Notes under the pieces: model-generated
Databases searched by the model: none
What the model saw: only the letters and a program-made list of their open reading frames with translations
Told to the model about the DNA's origin: nothing
Shown: one piece after another, positions 54,576 to 62,712 of the stretch
How the letters are laid out: every line of letters starts with the position of its first letter
Position numbering within the stretch: the first letter of the stretch is position 1
Program-made: the position numbers and the translations under genes
Assembly (NCBI GenBank): GCA_017303675.1
Contig: JAFLBX010000002.1
Coordinates: 558,001-622,000 of the forward strand
Direction: 5' to 3'
DNA from: Ignavibacteria bacterium
GTDB taxonomy: Bacteria > Bacteroidota > Ignavibacteria > Tepidaquicellales > OLB5
DNA length: 64,000 bases

Positions 54576-54620
54576 GGTTAGTTTTTACCTCTAATATATT
54601 TTTTTTTCGAAGTTTATACC

Positions 54621-54628
54621 TATATTTG
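54621..54628 (+). promoter_or_regulatory. -7 promoter element of the membrane module
   Basis: TATATTTG fits the TAnnTTTG consensus exactly and lies 32 bases before the start at 54660, just outside the 257-bp element. The T-rich stretch upstream at the -33 position is not a clear TTTG. It suggests the module has its own promoter. Confidence 0.5.
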
Positions 54629-54659
54629 TAAAATAGAAACCTATACATCATCAGGCATA

Positions 54660-55415
54660 TTGGAACCAAACAAAATAACAAAAAAAGAATTTAAACCAAA
54701 TTTTTGGTTTACCACGAAAGGTATTACTTTATTTGGGATATTTCTAGCCGCTTATTTGAGCACGTTGTTTCATTTGACAAATAGATTAAATGAGATCTTT
54801 GCAATTGAATCAAAGTATCGCGAACACTATTCTGAATTAAAGCTCGATAGTATTAAATTAAGTAAACCCAAGCTTTTATTAAATCCATCAACTGGAAAAC
54901 TCACGCTTTTTGGTGTTGGATTTTGGGTTAAGATAAAAAACAACTCTAAAGATGTTTGTTATATCCTTGCAAAATTTACCAATGATATACCAACATTAAG
55001 ACCTGTTTTGAGACAAAAAGTAATAGAACAAGATACAACCAGAATAGAGTTTTTCTTAGATTCAACTTTTAGTGATTATGTCATTTATCCTTCTGAGGCA
55101 AAGTGGTTTTATGTGGAATCAGAGTTAACTGGAAATGCATCACAGGAACAAAGCTATTTGCACACAATGTTTATCTATTCTAATGCTGTTGGTGGATATT
55201 ATGATATGTATCTCATCCAAGAAATGAAATACAAATTTGTAGATAATACACCATTGGAAGAAAGATTAGATTCAACAAAACAGATTAGACAAATCATTTT
55301 ACCAGACCTTGTTGATTTTACAGAAAATATACAACAGATTAGACCATACTGTTATTCTTTATCAGAAATGGAGTTTCTAGACAAAATCTATTTAAAGCAA
55401 TTTTCTAAAGAATGA
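54660..55415 (+). CDS. Membrane-anchored hypothetical protein, module gene 1
   Basis: 251 aa. A Lys-rich N-terminus (residues 1-20) precedes one span (about 20-39), placing the remaining 210 residues outside the cytoplasm by the positive-inside rule. That domain is beta-rich (KLLLNPSTGKLTLFGVGFWVKIKNNSKDVCYILAKF) with a helical end. No family is recognised. The start is TTG at 54660. It is AT-rich, opposite in direction to all neighbours, and 47 bp before a second membrane-protein gene; together they look like one transferred unit. Confidence 0.65.
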   Translation: MEPNKITKKEFKPNFWFTTKGITLFGIFLAAYLSTLFHLTNRLNEIFAIESKYREHYSELKLDSIKLSKPKLLLNPSTGKLTLFGVGFWVKIKNNSKDVCYILAKFTNDIPTLRPVLRQKVIEQDTTRIEFFLDSTFSDYVIYPSEAKWFYVESELTGNASQEQSYLHTMFIYSNAVGGYYDMYLIQEMKYKFVDNTPLEERLDSTKQIRQIILPDLVDFTENIQQIRPYCYSLSEMEFLDKIYLKQFSKE

Positions 55416-55462
55416 TTATATATAATGTTTTACAAAATGAAACCCAATCATAATTTCAAGTT

Positions 55463-57499
55463 ATGAAAGAATATTATCTTCAAAACTACAAAGAAATTTT
55501 AAATATATTACTAACATTTGTTGGCACAATTCTTGCCATTTTTTTTACTCTCTTTGCGCTACCAATTCAGAATTTATTAGGTAAATTCTCACAGGATACA
55601 GTCAATGAAGTACTTTTTGATAAAATTATATTAGGGTGTTTTGCAACTCTCGTGTTTATTTTTGGTTATAATTTTACATTACTGTTTTTTGATTCCGATG
55701 CAATAACAATGAGTATAAGCATAGGTACTGGATATTTTTCATTAATCATACTATCTGTTTTAGTTTTAAGAGTATTTTACTTCCTTGATATAAGAAATCA
55801 AATTAAATCAAGAGCCAAAAGAATTATATCAAATCTTAAGAAAGAGAAATATGAATCTATTGATTCCCTAAAGAAAGATATAGACTATTTGTTCGATTTT
55901 GCTCAAAGATCGATACAAATGGACAGATTTGAGTATTTTTCTTTTACTATGAATAACCTTATAAAAATAGCAAATACATATTCAGTAAAAATTAGAAATA
56001 CATCATCATATAATGAACCCTTCTTTATGTTTGCAACTGAAAGGTTTATCGATTTGAGAAAATCGATAAAGGTTGATAATCACACAAAAATTATGGATAG
56101 CTTGGTGAAATGTTTGGGAGGATTTGCGCATGCTGCCTTTAATATTAAAGGAACACCCGATAAATTCAATTTTGCAGTAAACATTTTTGTTGACGACCTA
56201 AAAGATATTATATTAAGTCAAGAAATGTTGCGTGAAACATCAACTGCACCTTATAGTGCAATCTCAGAAATAAAAAATATTGCTTTAAAATCAATTGAGA
56301 ATGATTATATTGGCACGACCCAATTTTGTATAGAAAAATTGTGTTTTACAAGCACAATCTCATCAAGATTACACATAAACTTTGGAAATTATGTTGCTAC
56401 TCGAGCTAATGAAACAACTAGTCTTATAGTGTATAAATTATTTGAATCCCTAAAAGCAATATCTCAAGTTGACTCAATGCATCTAAGGAAAGTACTAAAA
56501 GAAATTAATGAAACTTTAAAAGATTTTTTTGAAGATGACTATGAACACAAATATGAGACTAATATTGCCCCTTTCTATTACCCTTTGAGTAATTATGGTT
56601 TTGACAGATTGCTTACTAATATTATAAATAAAATGCTTTCTAGTGAAGATGATCATTATATATATGAACTTTTAGAGCAAATTGAGGAATTCTTATCTAA
56701 TTTAAATCAAAATATAAGGAGAGCTTTGAAAAAAGGTTACTTTACTGAAGTTAATCATATTCTACATCAAATTTACACCTTTACAATTATCTTTATTAAT
56801 TTCAGAACAATGTACGATGGTAAAAATATGGATAGTTATGAAATACAAAGTGATAAATTAAATTTTAAGATAACTGTGAGATCTAAAATATGTGAATTAC
56901 TAGAGAAGGAATTGCTTAGTATTTTCTACAATCCAATATATTCAACTTTTGAAACAAAAAGTGATAATGTCCCATATTGGGAATATATTGATATGTATTC
57001 TTCTATAATCGGAATATTGTTATGCGAACAGAAGAAAGAGGGCACGTTTGAGGGTAACGATTTCGAAATATTAGAGGAATGGACCGATGGATTAATCAAA
57101 TTAATAGATAAACATAAAAACAATTTAACTTATGAAGAAATTGGAAAAACTTGGAACAAATACGAAATTATCCACCCTCTAAAAAATATATATTACGCGA
57201 TTAAACTTATTGGTGGGTGGTTTTATATGCTCTACAAGAAGTTCTATTTTGTAAGAATACAAAAAATACTAGAAGAGCAACCAGAGCTTACTAAGGAAAT
57301 AGACTTTATGGGCTTTGAAGCAGATATGATTGGTTTTGGGCTAAAAGAACGTTGCATAGTAGACTCTCGAGGTAGCAAGAAACATTTAACTCCTCCCTCC
57401 TTAGTGACAAGCAATTTTAGCAATTACAATAAAGTATTATTTAATGTTACTGAATTTGAAAAATATTTAGAAGCTTTAAATAAAGACAAGAAAAAATAA
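55463..57499 (+). CDS. Large membrane protein, module gene 2
   Basis: 678 aa. Three spans (about 12-34, 55-76, 86-109) are followed by a basic segment (RNQIKSRAKRIISNLKKEKY) and about 560 residues of predicted helix that would be cytoplasmic. The topology recalls DUF2254-like proteins, but I see no diagnostic motif, Walker box, nuclease or protease site. Base composition is AT-rich and unlike acyl-CoA dehydrogenase downstream. It is paired with the 251-aa anchored protein. Function unknown; a sensing/effector or envelope role is only a guess. Confidence 0.65.
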   Translation: MKEYYLQNYKEILNILLTFVGTILAIFFTLFALPIQNLLGKFSQDTVNEVLFDKIILGCFATLVFIFGYNFTLLFFDSDAITMSISIGTGYFSLIILSVLVLRVFYFLDIRNQIKSRAKRIISNLKKEKYESIDSLKKDIDYLFDFAQRSIQMDRFEYFSFTMNNLIKIANTYSVKIRNTSSYNEPFFMFATERFIDLRKSIKVDNHTKIMDSLVKCLGGFAHAAFNIKGTPDKFNFAVNIFVDDLKDIILSQEMLRETSTAPYSAISEIKNIALKSIENDYIGTTQFCIEKLCFTSTISSRLHINFGNYVATRANETTSLIVYKLFESLKAISQVDSMHLRKVLKEINETLKDFFEDDYEHKYETNIAPFYYPLSNYGFDRLLTNIINKMLSSEDDHYIYELLEQIEEFLSNLNQNIRRALKKGYFTEVNHILHQIYTFTIIFINFRTMYDGKNMDSYEIQSDKLNFKITVRSKICELLEKELLSIFYNPIYSTFETKSDNVPYWEYIDMYSSIIGILLCEQKKEGTFEGNDFEILEEWTDGLIKLIDKHKNNLTYEEIGKTWNKYEIIHPLKNIYYAIKLIGGWFYMLYKKFYFVRIQKILEEQPELTKEIDFMGFEADMIGFGLKERCIVDSRGSKKHLTPPSLVTSNFSNYNKVLFNVTEFEKYLEALNKDKKK

Positions 57500-57532
57500 T
57501 CAGAATCATTGATTAGGTTTCTTGTCGATCGT

Positions 57533-57586
57533 AAAAAAAAGCGGGCTACACCCGCTTCATAAAAAAATCTCCGTTCGGTGAACGGA
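57533..57586 (-). terminator. Two tandem terminators after the acyl-CoA dehydrogenase gene
   Basis: Read on the minus strand, TCCGTTC-ACC-GAACGGA (57570-57586) is followed by seven T, then AAGCGGG-TGTAG-CCCGCTT (57539-57557) is followed by a further T run. They end the acyl-CoA dehydrogenase transcript and also shield the converging membrane module. Confidence 0.8.
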
Positions 57587-57628
57587 CATTATAAATCATG
57601 GTAATCTTTTAATCCTTTAAATTATGGT

Positions 57629-58816
57629 TTAGTCTTTGTAATCCACTCTGAAGCTCGGAATTCCCGTAATATCTTCACCAATTATCAATGTATGCATTTC
57701 ATGTGTGCCTTCGTAGGTCTTAACTGATTCAAGATTATTTGCATGGCGCATTACAGGGTATTCATCAAGTATACCGTTTGCGCCTAGAATTTCGCGCGCC
57801 ATACGGCAGATAGTCAATGCTATTTCGCAGTTATTGCGCTTAGCCATGCTGATATGTGTATGCTTAATTGTGCCGTCATCCTTCATCCTGCCTAAACGGT
57901 AAACCATTAATTGTCCCTTTGTAATTTCATTCAGCATCCATACAAGCTTTTCCTGCGTCATCTGGTATGCGGCAATGGGTTTATCGAACTGTATGCGTGA
58001 GAGTGAATACTCCAGTGCTGTTGCGTAACACTCCATAGCGCTGCCAAGTACGCCCCATGCAATGCCGTACCTTGCCTGGTTAAGGCAGCCTAATGGACCC
58101 TTAAGTCCTTTTACGCCGGGCAGCAGATTCGCATCCGGTACAAACACATCCTGCAAAGTAATTTCACCCGTAATTGATGCGCGCAATGAAAGCTTACCGT
58201 GGGTCTGGGGAGTTTCAAATCCTTTAAATCCGCGTTCAACTAAAAAACCGTGTACAACTCCATCAAGCTTTGCCCATACAACGGCAATATCCGCAATCGG
58301 TGAATTGGTTATCCACATCTTAGCGCCATTTAGAATGTAGCCGCCATCAACTTTTTTAGCATTGGTTATCATGCCGCCGGGGTTTGATCCGAAATCAGGC
58401 TCTGTTAATCCAAAGCATCCAATTTTTTCAGCTTTGGCAAGTGAAGGAAGCCATTTTTTCTTCTGCTCTTCACTTCCGTATGCGTAGATCGGGTACATAA
58501 CGAGTCCCGACTGCACCGAAGCGAAGCTTCTGAGGCCGGAGTCTCCCCTTTCAAGCTCGGTCATCATTAAACCATATGCAACGTTATTAATTTCCATTCC
58601 GCCGTATTCAGCAGGCAGTGTTGGCCCGAAAAATCCAAGCTCCGCCATCTTGGGGATCAGATCTTTCGGGAAAGTCATATCCTGGTTATGCTTTTCGATT
58701 ACCGGTATTACTTCATTGGTAACAAAATCACGGGTAGTATCGCGTATCATTCTTTCTTCTTCTGAAAGAAGAGCGTCTATATTGAAATAATCCACACCTT
58801 TATAATTTGTTGACAT
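57629..58816 (-). CDS. Acyl-CoA dehydrogenase, glutaryl-CoA dehydrogenase-like
   Basis: 395 aa, typical length. FAD and substrate-binding signatures are GCFGLTEPDFGSNPGGM and MWITNSPIADIAVVWAKL; the catalytic Glu is in VKTYEGTHEMHTLIIGEDITG. The sequence pattern is closest to the GCDH branch (decarboxylating glutaryl-CoA dehydrogenase), but the substrate needs a tree. It follows hflX by 39 bp. Confidence 0.9.
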   Translation of the reverse strand: MSTNYKGVDYFNIDALLSEEERMIRDTTRDFVTNEVIPVIEKHNQDMTFPKDLIPKMAELGFFGPTLPAEYGGMEINNVAYGLMMTELERGDSGLRSFASVQSGLVMYPIYAYGSEEQKKKWLPSLAKAEKIGCFGLTEPDFGSNPGGMITNAKKVDGGYILNGAKMWITNSPIADIAVVWAKLDGVVHGFLVERGFKGFETPQTHGKLSLRASITGEITLQDVFVPDANLLPGVKGLKGPLGCLNQARYGIAWGVLGSAMECYATALEYSLSRIQFDKPIAAYQMTQEKLVWMLNEITKGQLMVYRLGRMKDDGTIKHTHISMAKRNNCEIALTICRMAREILGANGILDEYPVMRHANNLESVKTYEGTHEMHTLIIGEDITGIPSFRVDYKD

Positions 58817-58855
58817 GTTAGCTCAAGCTATCCGCCATGCTTTGCAGCTGCATCG

Positions 58856-60232
58856 CTACACTGCCTCTGCGGATAATTCCTTTCTATTCTTTTTTAATTT
58901 TCCCCTGGGCGGCTGTTTAACGGAGCTCAGCCCGCTCAGTATTTTCTTTAAATGATTGCTGTTTCCTTTTATTTTAAGCTTTATGAATTTTGTAAGGTAT
59001 TTGGTTGATACAATATCAGCTTCTTCATGAAGCATGTTAATTACTTTATAAGCTTCCGGATCATTGGCAGGTATCTTCACTTCAACCTCATCAATTTCAC
59101 TTTTCATCATATCAATTATCTTATCATACAGGCTTCCCATATTTATGCCTTTGAAAGCTGAAATAAATACTGTATCACTGTAACGCTGCTTAAGAGCGGA
59201 AATTATTTCCTGTTTATTTTCTTCAAGCTTATCAACTTTATTAAAAACCATTATCACATGTTTTGAATCAGCGCCGATATCCTTCAGCGTATCTTCAACC
59301 ACTGTTATCTGGTCTTCGTAGCTGTCGCTTGATATATCAACAACATGAAGCAGTATATCAGCCTCTACAACTTCAGCAAGCGTGCTTTTGAATGATTCTA
59401 TAAGGTCATGCGGCAGGTTGCGGATAAATCCAACTGTATCGCTAATGAGCACAGGCTGCGGCAGCTTTTCGCCGTTTATTTCCTTCAGCATTTTTGTGGA
59501 TGTATCAAGAGTTGCGAAAAGTTTATTTTCCACATACACACCTGCATTTGTAAGCAGGTTAAGCAAAGTTGATTTTCCTACGTTGGTATATCCCACAAGC
59601 GCAATGCGTGAAAATCCCCCGCGCTGCTGCCTTTGGGTCCTGCGCTGCTCTTCAATTTTTTTAAGTTTCTCTTTCAGCATTGAAATTCGCGTGCCTATGA
59701 GCCTTCTGTCGGTCTCGATCTGGGTTTCACCCGGACCCTTGGTACCTATACCTCCAAGCTGTTTAGAAAGATGCGTCCATGCCCTTGTTAAACGAGCCTG
59801 CAGGTACTGCAGCTGAGCCAGCTCTACCTGGGTTTTCGCTTCAGATGTTCTTGCATTAGCTGCGAATATATCAAGAATAAGCGCGGGCTTATCTATCACC
59901 TTGCACTTAATGATCTTTTCAAGATTCCTTATCTGAGTTGGTGAAAGCGAATTTTCGAAAATGACAAGATCAATCTTTTCATCTTCAACTTTCTTTGCTA
60001 TTTCCTGCGCCTTGCCTTTACCGATAAATAATGATTTATCTATCTTATCGCGCTCCTGGTAAACCTTATCAACTACAACAGCTCCCGCTGTTTGAGTTAA
60101 AAACTCAAGCTCTTCAAGGTGCTCTTTGAATATTTTCTGCTTTACTGTTTTTGCTGTTGATGATTTGGGTATAGTTGTGCAGACAAGTATCGCTTTTTCT
60201 GTTTCTTTATTTGTTGTGTGTAGTTTATTCAA
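58856..60232 (-). CDS. hflX: GTPase HflX
   Basis: 458 aa. The N-terminal HflX domain contains LVIFENSLSPTQIRNLEKIIKCKVIDKPALILDIFAANARTSEAKTQVELAQLQY and the GGIGTKGPGETQIETDRR linker. The G domain has GYTNVGKSTLLN, DTVGFIRNLPHDLIESF and NKVD. It splits and rescues ribosomes under stress. The C-terminal extension (380-458) ends in a basic tail. Confidence 0.95.
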   Translation of the reverse strand: MNKLHTTNKETEKAILVCTTIPKSSTAKTVKQKIFKEHLEELEFLTQTAGAVVVDKVYQERDKIDKSLFIGKGKAQEIAKKVEDEKIDLVIFENSLSPTQIRNLEKIIKCKVIDKPALILDIFAANARTSEAKTQVELAQLQYLQARLTRAWTHLSKQLGGIGTKGPGETQIETDRRLIGTRISMLKEKLKKIEEQRRTQRQQRGGFSRIALVGYTNVGKSTLLNLLTNAGVYVENKLFATLDTSTKMLKEINGEKLPQPVLISDTVGFIRNLPHDLIESFKSTLAEVVEADILLHVVDISSDSYEDQITVVEDTLKDIGADSKHVIMVFNKVDKLEENKQEIISALKQRYSDTVFISAFKGINMGSLYDKIIDMMKSEIDEVEVKIPANDPEAYKVINMLHEEADIVSTKYLTKFIKLKIKGNSNHLKKILSGLSSVKQPPRGKLKKNRKELSAEAV

Positions 60233-60332
60233 ATATTATTTCTAATTTTTTCGCTTGTCATACCTGCGAAAGCAGGTATCTTTAATGCCGTCAGGCTGTT
60301 AGTCTTTAGATGTTTACATGACGGTGTTCCAC

Positions 60333-60588
60333 CGCCGATGTTGGTGTTTTCACCAACATCTAACTTGCCATCAGGCTACTTTGTTTATGACCTCACCCCC
60401 TGCCCCTCTCCTAAAAGGAGAGGGGGGAGATGAAATAACAATTTTCGTTCTATCTCTGTTTCGCCGATGTTGGTGTTTTCACCAACATCTGACTTGCCAT
60501 CAGGCTTCTCTGTTTATAACCTCACCCCCTGCCCCTCTCCTAAAAGGAGAGGGGGGAGATGAAATAACAATTTTCGTTCTATCTCTGT
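60333..60588. repeat. 129-bp direct tandem duplication with two palindromes per unit
   Basis: Copies at 60333-60461 and 60462-60588 differ at only a few bases. Each has a perfect GATGTTGGTG-TTTT-CACCAACATC hairpin and a CCCCTCTCCT-AAA-AGGAGAGGGG palindrome inside a CCTCACCCCCTGCCCCTCTCC repeat. The second palindrome is a widespread interspersed repeat, often misread as protein. Confidence 0.9.
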
Positions 60589-60589
60589 C

Positions 60590-60632
60590 GCCCTAAGCGC
60601 TGTGCCTGCCTTTGGCGTGGGAGTCGGAGGGC
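60590..60632. repeat. Structured palindromic repeat (GCCCT arms)
   Basis: GCCCT and AGGGC arms enclose AAGCGCTGTGCCTGCC-TTTGGCGTGGGAGTC. The core matches the copies at 6003, 32443 and 62637, but the arms differ and remain complementary. Confidence 0.7.
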
Positions 60633-60670
60633 AAAAACCACTAAATAACAGAATCTTTGCCCTATCTATG

Positions 60671-60695
60671 AGATCCTTCACTTCGTTCAGGATCA
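60671..60695. repeat. AGATCCTTCACT repeat overlapping the S8 protease stop codon
   Basis: On the minus strand TGATCCTGAACGAAG-TGAAGGATCT begins with the TGA stop of the S8 protease gene. It is the same family as the repeat in the prfB leader. Confidence 0.75.
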
Positions 60696-62498
60696 GAAAA
60701 TCACAAGTTTCTTCGTTTCCTGGTCAAAGTAAAAGAACCGTGCGGGTGCCATGTATGGCGCGGTGCGTGATTCCTTATCATCCGATGCCTTAAAATAGAA
60801 CTTAATATTATCCGTTCTAACATCAAACGGAACTGTTGCAGTATATTTGCCTGAATTATTTTCACCTGCTTTTTCTGTAAGGACCATCTGCACCTCTTTA
60901 AACTCGCCGCCATTTGCTGAATAGAACATTTTAACTGATTCAGAAACAATTGTATTTTTTGAAAGCACATAGACTGAAATACTCTGTGATTCCCCGTTAT
61001 CTGTCACCTCGGGTTTATTGCTTATTATCATTCCGTGATATAAAGCAGCATCGTATGCGTTTATGAGTCCCCACCCGTAAACATTGCCGGGGTTATCCTT
61101 TTTATTAGCAGTCATCTTCAGCGCTTCAAGCACCTGCTGCGGGGTAAGCTCAGGATGCACCGAAAGTATCAGAGCGCAAACTCCCGCTGTTAACGGACCC
61201 GAAAACGAGGTACCGCTTGTATATGAATAGCCCGCAGTATCATATGTAAATGAATATGAAGCAGCAGCGTAAACATCAACGCCCATTGCAACCACATCGG
61301 GTTTTATCCTGCCATCAGCTGTTGGACCGTTTGAGCTGAAATAAGCTATCCTGCCTGCGCTGTCAACAGCGCCTACGGCAATTACGTTCTCGCCGTCCGG
61401 CGGTGAAACAATGCTTGGCGGTGTGGTCTGGCTTTCATTACCCATTGAGTTCACTACAACTACTCCAAGCTTAGCTGCAAGCTCCGCAGCCCTTACAATA
61501 ACGGTAGTTTTACCGTTCATATCCTTGTATGTGTACTGGTTATTGGGCAGATCGAACGGTTTATAAATTAGTGAGCTTGATACCACTTCTGCGCCCTGTG
61601 ATTCCATCCATTCCAAAGCTTCAAGCCAGTAATCTTCTTCAACCGGTGTTTCACTTGCGCCTGCTTCTGTTTTGCTTAAATAGAATTCCACATCAAAAGC
61701 CGGACCTATAAGCTGCCCCGGGAAATATCCGCCCAATGTTGACATTGTTGCAGTACCATGTCCGTCCTGGTCATAGCTGTCACCGGGCATCTGGTTTGGC
61801 TGCGTTTGGTACTGAACTGAATCATCCTTGAATATCCAGTCATATTCATCCTTAACGTTCCTTGTCATTAATGCTTCATGCTGTCTCCAGTTAAAGCCGT
61901 CATCACACATACCAACGGTTACTCCGTAACCGGTTACACCGTAGTTATGCAGCTTCGGTACATTTATCTGCTCGTTCTGCCAGTATGAATAACCGTAATC
62001 ATACTTTGTCTTTGCCTGGTAATACCTGTTCTGCTCATTAATTATTTTAGTTCCGGGTGTAATTTTAACAAACTCAAGGTAACCAACACCTTCTATTTTT
62101 TCTACAAAAGGAAGCTTTTTAATTTCATCAAGCTTTTCTTTTTTGGCTTTTATGCTTACAGCATTGAACCATTTTGATACTGCATGCGGTGTTAAGCCAA
62201 GCTTAACAACGCCATCGATATATTCCTGCTTAACCGGTATATCGTTATAATTAACCAGCATCTCAGGTGCCAGCACTTTTGACCTGCGCCACAGAGCTTT
62301 TTCTGTTAATCCGCTTTTAGCTGAATTATAGCCTTCGCTTCCTGGTGTTAATACATCACCGGGCTTGTACTCCCCTTTATCCTTAAAATATATCCAGTAA
62401 CGGTATTCAGTTGTTTCGGGATTAAGCTTCTGTGCAAAAAATTCACCTGTTAACTGAAAAGAAAATACCAGTAATAAAACTATTTGAAATTTACGCAA
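60693..62498 (-). CDS. Secreted subtilisin-like serine protease (S8)
   Basis: 601 aa. A signal peptide (1-22), an inhibitor-like propeptide region (about 30-145), then the S8 domain with Asp199 (GMCDDGFN), His247 (DGHGTATMS) and Ser431 (SGTSFSGP). A beta-sandwich follows to the end. No T9SS sorting domain is seen, and the stop codon lies inside an interspersed repeat, so the original C-terminus may have been lost or changed. Confidence 0.9.
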   Translation of the reverse strand: MRKFQIVLLLVFSFQLTGEFFAQKLNPETTEYRYWIYFKDKGEYKPGDVLTPGSEGYNSAKSGLTEKALWRRSKVLAPEMLVNYNDIPVKQEYIDGVVKLGLTPHAVSKWFNAVSIKAKKEKLDEIKKLPFVEKIEGVGYLEFVKITPGTKIINEQNRYYQAKTKYDYGYSYWQNEQINVPKLHNYGVTGYGVTVGMCDDGFNWRQHEALMTRNVKDEYDWIFKDDSVQYQTQPNQMPGDSYDQDGHGTATMSTLGGYFPGQLIGPAFDVEFYLSKTEAGASETPVEEDYWLEALEWMESQGAEVVSSSLIYKPFDLPNNQYTYKDMNGKTTVIVRAAELAAKLGVVVVNSMGNESQTTPPSIVSPPDGENVIAVGAVDSAGRIAYFSSNGPTADGRIKPDVVAMGVDVYAAASYSFTYDTAGYSYTSGTSFSGPLTAGVCALILSVHPELTPQQVLEALKMTANKKDNPGNVYGWGLINAYDAALYHGMIISNKPEVTDNGESQSISVYVLSKNTIVSESVKMFYSANGGEFKEVQMVLTEKAGENNSGKYTATVPFDVRTDNIKFYFKASDDKESRTAPYMAPARFFYFDQETKKLVIF

Positions 62499-62524
62499 TA
62501 AAAAATGCTCCTGTATAATTTAAC

Positions 62525-62690
62525 TTACTTGTGGCGTCAGGTGTTTACCTGACGCAAAAAACATTTGTTCTAAACTTTTTCAGCCTGTTCTTCGCAGGCT
62601 TCTAGGTTAAAAACCCTAAATCACATAAATCTTGTCGCACTGAGCGCTGTGCCCGCCTTCGGCGTGGTAGTCGAAGTGCACTAACCTAAA
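62525..62690. repeat. Cluster of intergenic palindromes between the S8 protease gene and lipA
   Basis: It holds GCGTCAGGT-GTTT-ACCTGACGC (about 62534-62555), AGCCTG-TTCTTCG-CAGGCT (62582-62600), and a structured repeat with GCACT/AGTGC arms (62637-62679) and the same core as at 32443. AGGTTA and TAACCT flank the last. No ORF is supported in 62499-62712. Confidence 0.7.
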
Positions 62691-62712
62691 ACCGTATAGC
62701 CGACACATAAAA

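Larger units (their letters stand above)
60233..60692. other. Repeat-filled intergenic block
   Basis: The 460 bases between hflX and the S8 protease gene hold at least four repeat types end to end: the ATACCTGC hairpin (60260-60279), a 129-bp tandem duplication, the GCCCT-arm structured repeat (60590-60632) and the AGATCCTTCACT repeat (60671-60695). A 92-codon plus-strand frame at 60318 arises purely from the tandem repeat and is not a gene. Confidence 0.75.

Noticed and set aside
54532-54581. A true integron attC site
   Set aside because: Both R-box words deviate from the consensus, there is no integrase and no second site after the module; kept only as a resemblance.
55463-57499. A restriction, CRISPR-associated or NLR-type defence protein
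   Set aside because: No nuclease, helicase, Walker or cyclase motif could be found in the 678-aa sequence; only a membrane topology is visible.
60318-60596. 92-codon plus-strand frame rich in SPPAPLLKGEGG
   Set aside because: It is the translation of the tandem 129-bp palindromic repeat; such frames are a known annotation artefact.
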